Below the pieces are notes generated by a model that searched no databases, had not been told where the DNA came from, and saw only the letters and a list, made by a program, of their open reading frames with translations. DNA of 6,358 nt from JAWXTS01 sp044433305. Lineage in GTDB: Bacteria; Bacteroidota; Bacteroidia; Bacteroidales; Rikenellaceae. Where the stretch lies: contig JAWXTS010000086.1 in NCBI GenBank assembly GCA_044433305.1, positions 1-6,358 of the forward strand, written 5' to 3'. The position numbers and the translations under genes are program-made. This document shows, piece after piece, positions 1 to 5,270 of the stretch. Within the stretch, counting starts at the first letter, position 1, and each line of letters begins with the position of its first letter.

Positions 1-174
1 AGAAACATCGCCATGTTGCCCGAGGGTCAAAGCTGGCCCGATGGACTCTATGTCTCTGGCGATGGCTATGTCTACGCCACAGTAGACCAACTAGACCGCA
101 CAGCACTATTCAACAATGGCATAGACGATAGTCAAGGTCCATTTATAATAGTTCGCACACCACTAATCAAATAA
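1..174 (+). CDS. Major royal jelly/yellow-like family protein, C-terminal fragment
   Basis: An open frame enters from the left edge in frame 1 and ends at TAA 172-174, giving 57 residues with no start in the window. The fragment contains a WPDGL motif (residues 12-16), then DGYVYAT and DQLDR, a FNNGID segment, and a terminal GPFIIVR. This order matches the last blade of yellow/major royal jelly proteins, whose bacterial members are often annotated as such or as L-dopachrome tautomerase-related. They are six-bladed propellers related to SMP-30/gluconolactonase proteins. Bacterial members often carry a signal peptide and act outside the cytoplasm, but that end is not visible here. The substrate is unknown. 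An SMP-30/gluconolactonase assignment is the main alternative, because WPDG also occurs there. A terminator follows 4 nt after the stop, so this is the last gene of its transcript. Confidence 0.72.
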   Translation, partial: RNIAMLPEGQSWPDGLYVSGDGYVYATVDQLDRTALFNNGIDDSQGPFIIVRTPLIK

Positions 175-177
175 AAT

Positions 178-213
178 AAAGGCTCGACTAGAAATTTTCC
201 TCGTCGAGCCTTT
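178..213. terminator. Bidirectional rho-independent terminator
   Basis: A perfect 11-bp stem pairs 178-188 with 203-213 around a 14-nt loop; the G/C-rich part is GGCTCGAC / GTCGAGCC. It lies between two convergent genes, 4 nt after the stop of the plus-strand gene and 24 nt beyond the stop of the minus-strand lipoprotein gene. Read on the minus strand, the stem is followed by TTTATTTTATTT. On the plus strand the T-run is only TTT, then A/T-rich sequence. It should therefore end the minus-strand transcript well and the plus-strand transcript moderately well. Confidence 0.85.
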
Positions 214-237
214 AATATATTTAATCTAAAAGTCAGA

Positions 238-1035
238 TTATTTTCTTGAGCGAGCCATAACCTCAGGAAGGTCAGTAGCGATAATCTCAGCACCAAGCTC
301 AGCTGCTTGCTGGAAATCAGCAACAGCATCAGCGTCACGACCTAGAGCAAGAACAAGAACTTTCTTGCCGTCAGCTTTGATTTTTGCAGAAAGCTCTGAA
401 GTCAAATCTTTCATCCATACAACAACGATATCTGGATCCAAGTCAGCTTTTACAGCCTCATAGTCGTCAGCATTTTTGATATAAGCCTGAAGAGTGTTAA
501 CATCTGGGTTAGCAGCTTTAAACTCTTTGTAGATGTCTGTGCTATAAAAAACGTAAGTACAGCTCTCGAACATACCCTCCTCTTTGATTAGATCTACAAG
601 TTTCTTGTAGTCACCTGTACGATAGTCAACAGTAAGTTTAAGGTTGTTTCTTTTAGCTTTGCGAAGAACATCAACAAAGCGAGGTACTCTTTGACCTTTG
701 AACTCCTCACCGAACCATGAACCAGCATCTAGAGTATCGATGTCTGCAGACATCCAGCTAGCGATACCACCCTCACCGTTAGTTGTGCGGTTTAGAGTGC
801 TATCATGCAAGATGTAGAATACGCTATCCTTGCTGATGATAACATCACACTCAGCATACTCAATACCGTATTTGATACAAGAGTCGATAGACGCTAGGGT
901 GTTCTCAGGAGCGATGGCGTTAGCACCACGGTGTCCACTTAGAGCAGGATAAGTAAGTTCTTTTTCAGATTTGCAACCTACGATTGCTACTGAACATACT
1001 GCCAAAGCAGCCAAAATTGTTCTTTTTGTAAACAT
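238..1035 (-). CDS. Lipoprotein glycerophosphodiester phosphodiesterase (GDPD family)
   Basis: This 265-residue protein probably hydrolyses glycerophosphodiesters (deacylated phospholipids) to sn-glycerol 3-phosphate and an alcohol. Residues 1-20 form a lipoprotein signal peptide (K4, R5, then a hydrophobic stretch) ending in a lipobox with C21 as the lipidation site, followed by a charged KSEKE linker. It is therefore membrane-anchored, in the periplasm or on the surface. GDPD motifs occur in order: HRG (35-37), PENT (43-46), metal ligands E62 and D64, HD (77-78), LNRTTNG (81-87) and a terminal ATDLPE. The usual E-x-K of the barrel interior reads D137-Y-R139, a conservative but notable change. 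The start is fixed by the signal peptide. It is transcribed alone: a terminator of the upstream gene precedes it and its own terminator lies at 178-213. Family assignment is firm; the actual substrate is not known. Confidence 0.93.
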   Translation of the reverse strand: MFTKRTILAALAVCSVAIVGCKSEKELTYPALSGHRGANAIAPENTLASIDSCIKYGIEYAECDVIISKDSVFYILHDSTLNRTTNGEGGIASWMSADIDTLDAGSWFGEEFKGQRVPRFVDVLRKAKRNNLKLTVDYRTGDYKKLVDLIKEEGMFESCTYVFYSTDIYKEFKAANPDVNTLQAYIKNADDYEAVKADLDPDIVVVWMKDLTSELSAKIKADGKKVLVLALGRDADAVADFQQAAELGAEIIATDLPEVMARSRK

Positions 1036-1076
1036 AATTATTATTTATTAAATTGGTTTGTTAGCATTTCATGCAC

Positions 1077-1084
1077 GAAAGGTA
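1077..1084 (-). promoter_or_regulatory. Weak candidate -7 element for the GDPD lipoprotein gene
   Basis: Read on the minus strand this is TACCTTTC, one base from the Bacteroidota -7 consensus TAnnTTTG, and it would place transcription start about 35 nt before the start codon. No TTG/TTTG lies at the expected 19-21 nt upstream, so the match is weak. A second partial match, TATCTTGA, lies slightly further upstream (1096-1103). A promoter is expected somewhere here because a strong terminator separates this gene from the reductase. Confidence 0.25.
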
Positions 1085-1148
1085 ATAGTTTTTTGTCAAG
1101 ATAGCCCTTAAAAGTTTAAAAATTATCACAATCTTAACATTAATACGC

Positions 1149-1187
1149 AAAAAAAGGTCTAGATAATACGATTATTACCTAGACCTT
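1149..1187 (-). terminator. Rho-independent terminator of the aldo-keto reductase gene
   Basis: On the minus strand a 9-bp stem (AAGGTCTAG at 1179-1187 pairing with CTAGACCTT at 1154-1162) is followed by a run of seven T (1149-1155, overlapping the stem base). The interior can add an ATAAT/ATTAT pairing. It lies 22 nt beyond the reductase stop codon and before the lipoprotein gene, so the two minus-strand genes are separate transcription units. Confidence 0.9.
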
Positions 1188-1208
1188 GTAATATATAGAC
1201 ACTAAGAG

Positions 1209-2201
1209 TTAGCTCAATATCGCCTCTATCTGAGAGAGTTCTTGCTCGCTAAACTCAATACATTTGGTAGCATCAAGGTTATCGTCAAGCTGTTTCACCG
1301 AGCTAGCACCTATAAGCACGCTGCTCACGCGGCTATCACGCAACAACCACGCTATGGCCATCTGAGCGAGGCTCTGACCTCTCTGCGCGGCAATATCATT
1401 CAAGGCTTTGACCTTGCTCAGCACCTCTGGCGTTATGGCCGACACCTGAAGGTTGCCCGTATCTTTTGCTGCACGCGAATCACTAGGCACACCACCCAGA
1501 TATTTGTTTGTCAACATTCCCTGCGCAAGTGGCGAGAAAGCAATCATACCCACGCCCTTTTCACCCAAGAGTGGCAGCAGGTGAGGCTCTGTCCAACGCT
1601 CGAACATAGAATACTTATCTTGATGTATAAGACAGCTCGAACGGTATTCACCCAAGACCTCTAGCGCGCGTGCCGTTTGCTCATGGTTATAGTTTGAAAG
1701 GCCTATGTAAAGCACCTTGCCACTACGCACCAAATCGACCATAGCACCCATGGTCTCCTCGATAGGGGTATTTGGGTCTGGACGGTGAGAGTAATATATA
1801 TCAACAAAATCTACACCCATGCGCTTTAAGCTCTGGTCAAGACTTGTCATAATGTGTTTTCTACTTGCCCAGTTGCCATAAGGGCCTGGCCATTTCTCAA
1901 ATCCCGCCTTGGTAGAGATTAGAAGCTCGTCTCGATATTTACCTAGTCCAGCCTTTAGTATCTTACCAAAGTTGACCTCTGCCGACCCTGGCTCGGGACC
2001 ATAATTATTAGACATATCGAAGTGGGTAATTCCTCTATCAAAAGCTCTGAAAGCTATCTTGCTATAATCTTCATACTTATCTACACTACCGAAGTTGTGC
2101 CAAAGTCCTAGCGAGATTGCGGGCAACAATATTCCACTCTTACCACACCTGCGATAACAAGCATCGTCATAACGAGTTGGACATGCAATATACTCTTCCA
2201 T
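1209..2201 (-). CDS. yghZ: YghZ/Gpr-type aldo-keto reductase (L-glyceraldehyde 3-phosphate reductase family)
   Basis: A cytosolic NADPH-dependent (beta/alpha)8-barrel reductase of 330 residues. The whole length follows E. coli YghZ (AKR14), which reduces L-glyceraldehyde 3-phosphate and also acts on methylglyoxal-like aldehydes. The catalytic tetrad is complete: D62, Y67, K98 and H139. Family-specific stretches include SLGLWHNFG (30-38), NNYGPEPGSAE (65-75), WPGPYGNWASRK (104-115) and SLDQSLKRMG (120-129). The cofactor-binding end shows SPLAQGMLT and IGASSVKQLDDN. It lacks about 15 residues of the E. coli C-terminal tail, which is not part of the barrel. N-terminal Cys7, Cys15 and Cys19 are a minor oddity. 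The ATG at 2199-2201 aligns with the family N-terminus and follows a well-placed promoter. It is monocistronic and divergent from the DUF1893 operon. A housekeeping aldehyde-detoxification role is likely. Confidence 0.93.
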   Translation of the reverse strand: MEEYIACPTRYDDACYRRCGKSGILLPAISLGLWHNFGSVDKYEDYSKIAFRAFDRGITHFDMSNNYGPEPGSAEVNFGKILKAGLGKYRDELLISTKAGFEKWPGPYGNWASRKHIMTSLDQSLKRMGVDFVDIYYSHRPDPNTPIEETMGAMVDLVRSGKVLYIGLSNYNHEQTARALEVLGEYRSSCLIHQDKYSMFERWTEPHLLPLLGEKGVGMIAFSPLAQGMLTNKYLGGVPSDSRAAKDTGNLQVSAITPEVLSKVKALNDIAAQRGQSLAQMAIAWLLRDSRVSSVLIGASSVKQLDDNLDATKCIEFSEQELSQIEAILS

Positions 2202-2235
2202 GATTAAATTTATTAAATTAGTTTTCTATTTAACA

Positions 2236-2266
2236 CAAAGTTATAAAAATATCTAACAACACCAAA
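2236..2266 (-). promoter_or_regulatory. Bacteroidota-type promoter for the aldo-keto reductase gene
   Basis: On the minus strand, TTTG (2263-2266) is followed after exactly 19 nt by TAACTTTG (2236-2243). This is a full match to the Bacteroidota primary sigma consensus TTTG-N19..21-TAnnTTTG. Transcription should start near 2229-2231, giving a leader of about 28-30 nt, which is too short for a riboswitch. Confidence 0.8.
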
Positions 2267-2274
2267 GCATATGT

Positions 2275-2293
2275 ATCATACAATATATGTGAT
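2275..2293. promoter_or_regulatory. Possible operator: imperfect inverted repeat between divergent promoters
   Basis: The sequence begins ATCATA and ends TATGTGAT, giving an imperfect dyad (ATCAnA ... TnTGAT) of 19 bp. It ends 8 nt upstream of the reductase -33 box, a position typical of activator sites, and is about 60 nt upstream of the divergent operon's -33 box. The region is A/T-rich, so a dyad of this quality could arise by chance. Confidence 0.2.
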
Positions 2294-2354
2294 AGATAGC
2301 AAAAAACACACAGCAAAATAGAGTCGTTAACACATCCTTAGGCCCAGTTTGCCA

Positions 2355-2386
2355 TTTGGAGAACTAGGCAGATTTTCGTATCTTGC
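2355..2386 (+). promoter_or_regulatory. Promoter of the DUF1893-ECF S component operon
   Basis: TTTG (2355-2358) is followed after 20 nt by TATCTTGC (2379-2386). The -33 box and spacing match the Bacteroidota consensus and the -7 box matches in part (TAnnTT). Transcription would start near 2392, about 30 nt before the ATG at 2422. The leader is too short for a TPP, cobalamin or preQ1 riboswitch, which often precede ECF transporter genes. Confidence 0.5.
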
Positions 2387-2421
2387 AGCAAGACCTTAAC
2401 AAAACCTAACCTAACAACAAA

Positions 2422-2841
2422 ATGACTATCGACACCCTAATCTCCCAATTAGAGGCCGCAAAGGCCACTCTAATGGTTATTGGAGACAACACGGTAAACC
2501 ACTATACCCAACGTGGCATACAAGATATATACACTCTATTCAAACAAAGCCCTCAGGTGCTTAAAGGTGCTACCATCGTAGACAAGATAATAGGCAAGGG
2601 CGCGGCTAGCGTTATGATAGCTGCCAGGCCTCAAAAGGTATACACACGAATCATCAGCCAAAACGCGCTACAATTCTTCAACCAGTACAACATACCCGTA
2701 GAGTACAAAGAGCTTGTACCCCATATCATCCGACGAGATGGTAACGGCTGGTGTCCTGTGGAGCTACTTTGCAAGGAGGCCACTACAGTAGAGCAAGCTA
2801 TGCTAAAGATAGACGAATTTATGAACCAAATAAAGTCCTAA
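2422..2841 (+). CDS. DUF1893 family protein (TM1506-like, deaminase-like fold)
   Basis: A soluble 139-residue protein of the DUF1893 family. Visible family motifs are RGI (31-33), LKGA (47-50), VDKIIGKGAA (53-62), ISQNAL (78-83) and the signature RRDGNGWCPVE (104-114), whose Cys111 is strongly conserved. From memory, the Thermotoga member TM1506 has a cytidine-deaminase-like fold and was found carrying an ADP-ribose-like group, but no activity is established. The canonical deaminase zinc motifs (H/C-A-E and P-C-x-x-C) are not seen here, so zinc-dependent deamination is unlikely. The protein is full length, with ATG at 2422 after an A/C-rich leader lacking a Shine-Dalgarno. It is first in an operon: its stop is 6 nt before the start of an ECF S component, suggesting the two proteins serve the same nutrient or cofactor. 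That link is inferred. Confidence 0.85.
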   Translation: MTIDTLISQLEAAKATLMVIGDNTVNHYTQRGIQDIYTLFKQSPQVLKGATIVDKIIGKGAASVMIAARPQKVYTRIISQNALQFFNQYNIPVEYKELVPHIIRRDGNGWCPVELLCKEATTVEQAMLKIDEFMNQIKS

Positions 2842-2847
2842 AAAATT

Positions 2848-3363
2848 ATGCAAACTTCAACCTTAAAGCTCCACTCGCTGAGCTACAACCAGTCAAAAAC
2901 ATTTCTATTGGCCCTAGCTTTCGTAGCAGGCAACATTATTTTGCCTCAGCTATGCCATGTCGTTCCTCAGGGAGGATTCATCTTCTTGCCTATCTACTTC
3001 TTTACTCTAATAGCATCCTATAAATATGGCTGGAGAGTAGGTCTATTAACAGCTATCCTCTCACCAGTGGCAAACCACCTTCTATTCTCTATGCCAAGTG
3101 CGGCGGTTCTTCCTGCTATCCTTACCAAGGGAGTTCTTCTTGTTGCAGCAGCAAGCGCAGCAGCACACTACTTCAAAAGAATATCTCTACCTATCCTTGT
3201 AGGTGTTGTACTTAGCTATCAAGTGCTAGGTAGTGCAATAGAGTGGGTTATGCTAGCAGACTTCAATCTTGCAATCCAAGATTTCAAACTTGGAATCCCA
3301 GGAATGCTTCTTCAGGTCCTTGGAGCACACCTACTTATCAACTATTTCATGAGAGAAAAGTAA
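2848..3363 (+). CDS. ECF transporter S component (six-helix integral membrane protein)
   Basis: A 171-residue, very hydrophobic protein with about six membrane segments: roughly 18-36, 43-60, 62-81, 85-107, 112-135 and 147-167. Size, helix count and the positively charged ends fit the S (substrate-capture) subunits of energy-coupling-factor importers, which bind vitamins, nucleobases or metals and share an EcfA/A'/T module. No ATPase or T subunit is in the window, so it would use a module encoded elsewhere (group II arrangement). Helix 1 carries a small-residue pair, A24 and G28, resembling the AxxxA motif used for docking. Candidate ligand-contacting polar residues inside helices are H37, Q41, N76, K94, Q125, E132 and H161. 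Substrate is not assignable by eye. It follows the DUF1893 gene by 6 nt and ends before a terminator. A generic small membrane protein is the alternative. Confidence 0.75.
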   Translation: MQTSTLKLHSLSYNQSKTFLLALAFVAGNIILPQLCHVVPQGGFIFLPIYFFTLIASYKYGWRVGLLTAILSPVANHLLFSMPSAAVLPAILTKGVLLVAAASAAAHYFKRISLPILVGVVLSYQVLGSAIEWVMLADFNLAIQDFKLGIPGMLLQVLGAHLLINYFMREK

Positions 3364-3390
3364 AAACTTAACCCTCTGTATATCAATTAT

Positions 3391-3424
3391 AAGCCACTTT
3401 GCATGTTTGTAGAGTGGCTTTTTT
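3391..3424 (+). terminator. Rho-independent terminator of the DUF1893-ECF operon
   Basis: AAGCCACT (3391-3398) pairs with AGTGGCTT (3413-3420) around a 14-nt loop, followed by TTTT and then another T-rich tract (3421-3437). It lies 27 nt after the ECF S component stop and isolates this operon from the CoA ligase operon. Confidence 0.85.
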
Positions 3425-3448
3425 GTTGCATTTTTTTATACATTAGCC

Positions 3449-3472
3449 ATGGTTTTTTAACAAAAAAACCAT
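3449..3472. other. A/T-rich perfect inverted repeat upstream of the CoA ligase operon
   Basis: ATGGTTTTTT (3449-3458) and AAAAAACCAT (3463-3472) form a perfect 10-bp dyad with a 4-nt spacer. It sits 43 nt upstream of the ligase start codon and abuts a possible -7 element. As RNA the stem would be weak apart from the ATGG/CCAT ends. As DNA it could be a regulator site or rigid A-tract DNA. Function is unknown. Confidence 0.45.
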
Positions 3473-3479
3473 ATCTTAG
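3472..3479 (+). promoter_or_regulatory. Weak candidate -7 element for the CoA ligase operon
   Basis: TATCTTAG differs by one base from TAnnTTTG and would place transcription start about 30 nt before the ATG at 3516. There is no TTTG 19-21 nt upstream, only ATGG at 3449-3452 inside the inverted repeat. A promoter is expected in 3425-3515 because a terminator lies just upstream. Confidence 0.3.
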
Positions 3480-3515
3480 TAACCAGCTAACCACAAACAA
3501 GATAACACAAGAATC

Positions 3516-4826
3516 ATGCTTGATAAATCAAACTACTATCAACCCGAAATTGAAACTATTTCGCGCGAGGATCTACGCGAGCTACAAAGCTCGCGACTAA
3601 AAAAGAGCATCGAAGTTGCTCTAGAATCACCTTTCTACTCAGAAAAGTATAAGTCCCTAGGCATCACCGCCGACAGCATACAGAGCGTCGACGATCTGAG
3701 CAAGCTGCCGTTCACCACCAAGGATGACTTGCGCTCAAACTACCCCTTTGGACTAGTTGCTCAGAATATGCGCAACAACATAGTACGCCTGCACTCGTCG
3801 AGCGGCACAACAGGCAACCCTACGGTTATCTGCCACTCACAACACGATCTTGACCAATGGGCAAACCGCGTTGCCCGCTGCCTTTATATGGTGGGTCTAA
3901 GACAAGGCGATGTGTTCCAAAACACATCAGGCTATGGTATGTTCACTGGCGGCTTGGGCTTCCAGTACGGAGCCGAGGCACTAGGAGCACTAACGGTTCC
4001 TGCCGCAGCAGGCAACACCATGCGCCAAATTAAATTCATAACCGACTTTGGCACCAACGCCATACATGCCATCCCTAGCTACGCCTCACGCCTATATGAG
4101 GGCTTTCTGGAGCAAGGCATAGACATCAACAACCTTAAGCTCCACACCCTAATCATAGGTGCCGAGCCACACACCGACGAACAGCGCAAACGCATAGAGA
4201 GGACCCTAAATGTCAAGGCCTATAACTGCTTTGGTATGTCAGAGATGAGTGGACCTGGTGTTGCTTTTGAGTGCCAATACCAAAATGGTCTCCACCTGTG
4301 GGAAGACTGTTACATAATGGAGATTATCGACCCCGACACTCTAGAGCCAGTAGAAGATGGAGAGATTGGAGAGTTGGTACTTACCACGCTCGACCGCGAC
4401 GCCATGCCACTAATACGCTACCGCACACGCGACTTGACACGCATCATTACTGGTCAGTGCGAATGTGGCCGTACCCACCGCCGTATAGACAGACTCAAAG
4501 GCCGTAGCGATGATATGTTTATCGTCAAGGGAGTTAACATCTTCCCTATGCAGATAGAGAAGATACTACTTCAGTTCAAAGAGCTAAGCTCAAATTACCT
4601 TATCACCATATCGTCAAAAAACACCAACGACGAAATACTTGTAGAGGTAGAGTTGAGCGACCTATTTACCGACGACTTCTCAAAACTACAACAACTGACT
4701 CAACAAATCGTCCGTAACCTTAAAGACGAGATATTACTTACCCCTAAGGTCAAACTTCTAGACAAAGGTTCTATCCCTGTACAAGAAGGCAAGGCCGTAC
4801 GAGTAAAAGACTTACGTAAATTATAA
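3516..4826 (+). CDS. paaK: Phenylacetate-CoA ligase family enzyme
   Basis: A cytosolic AMP-forming acyl-CoA synthetase of 436 residues, the usual PaaK length (about 430-440). It would convert phenylacetate or a related aryl acid plus ATP and CoA to the aryl-acetyl-CoA. Visible motifs in order: N-terminal YYQPEIETISREDL (7-20); LPFTTKDDLR (64-73); nucleotide loop SSSGTTGNPT (94-103); IIGAEP (213-218); CFGMSEMSGPG (238-248); YRTRDL (302-307); RIDRLKGRSDDMFIVKG (323-339) at the hinge; and a C-terminal EGKAVRV with catalytic-type K426. C253, H260, C315 and C317 could form the zinc site known in PaaK structures (inferred). The ATG fits the family N-terminus. It is first in an operon, with an ACT protein 11 nt downstream. 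In anaerobic Bacteroidales such ligases are often linked to aromatic amino-acid breakdown through indolepyruvate oxidoreductase, which is absent here. Exact aryl substrate is unknown. Confidence 0.92.
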   Translation: MLDKSNYYQPEIETISREDLRELQSSRLKKSIEVALESPFYSEKYKSLGITADSIQSVDDLSKLPFTTKDDLRSNYPFGLVAQNMRNNIVRLHSSSGTTGNPTVICHSQHDLDQWANRVARCLYMVGLRQGDVFQNTSGYGMFTGGLGFQYGAEALGALTVPAAAGNTMRQIKFITDFGTNAIHAIPSYASRLYEGFLEQGIDINNLKLHTLIIGAEPHTDEQRKRIERTLNVKAYNCFGMSEMSGPGVAFECQYQNGLHLWEDCYIMEIIDPDTLEPVEDGEIGELVLTTLDRDAMPLIRYRTRDLTRIITGQCECGRTHRRIDRLKGRSDDMFIVKGVNIFPMQIEKILLQFKELSSNYLITISSKNTNDEILVEVELSDLFTDDFSKLQQLTQQIVRNLKDEILLTPKVKLLDKGSIPVQEGKAVRVKDLRKL

Positions 4827-4837
4827 GCGCTAAAAAT

Positions 4838-5266
4838 ATGAAAAGAATAAATCAACTTTCGGTTTTTCTAGAAAACAAATCGGGTCGCCTGAATGAAATC
4901 CTTGACATCATCGGCCAACACGACATAGAGATTATAGCAGCCTCGGTTGCCGACACCTCCGAGTACGGTATCCTGAGAATGATAACATCCAACACCAAGA
5001 AGGCCCTAGAGGTGCTAAAACAAGCCCATGTCAGCGCGAACATCAGCGAGGTCATAGCCATACGCTGCGACAATAACGCAAGCGCGTTCTCTAATGAGCT
5101 GAAAAAACTCTCTAACGAATCTATCTGCATAGAATATATGTATAGCTTTAGCTGTGGCGGACAATCAACACTGATTCTACGCACCAACAACAACGCGCTC
5201 GCCATCGAAACAGCAAGCAAGTATAGCGTCAACACCCTAACCCAAGATCAACTATACCAACTATAA
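4838..5266 (+). CDS. Tandem ACT-domain protein
   Basis: A 142-residue cytosolic protein made of two ACT-like ligand-sensing units, with no catalytic domain. The first (about 3-77) shows the classic start INQLSVFLENKSGRLNEIL, with G16 at the ligand-binding turn, then the second-strand segment EIIAASVAD. The second (about 80-142) is more diverged. Free-standing ACT proteins usually bind amino acids and regulate a partner enzyme. ACT proteins beside PaaK-type ligases are a recurring arrangement, so it may sense an aromatic amino acid or aryl acid and modulate the ligase. That role is inferred. It starts 11 nt after the ligase stop and ends 4 nt before the next gene, so it is cotranscribed. The leader is A/T-rich without a Shine-Dalgarno. 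Confidence 0.88.
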   Translation: MKRINQLSVFLENKSGRLNEILDIIGQHDIEIIAASVADTSEYGILRMITSNTKKALEVLKQAHVSANISEVIAIRCDNNASAFSNELKKLSNESICIEYMYSFSCGGQSTLILRTNNNALAIETASKYSVNTLTQDQLYQL

Positions 5267-5270
5267 TAAT

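Noticed and set aside
1242..1664. 140-residue open frame on the plus strand
   Set aside because: It lies wholly inside, and antisense to, the well-supported aldo-keto reductase and shows no family features.
2387..2421. Riboswitch ahead of the ECF transporter operon
   Set aside because: The predicted leader is only about 30 nt, too short for any known vitamin riboswitch, and no matching conserved elements are visible.
3519..3531. Short dyad TTGAT-AA-ATCAA at the start of the CoA ligase gene
   Set aside because: Only 5 bp of A/T-rich stem inside coding sequence; expected by chance.
3403..3600. 65-residue open frame starting inside a terminator
   Set aside because: It starts in the terminator hairpin, crosses the A/T dyad and overlaps the CoA ligase start in another frame.
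4852..5235. 127-residue open frame on the minus strand
   Set aside because: Antisense to the ACT-domain gene, which has clear ACT motifs; no independent support.
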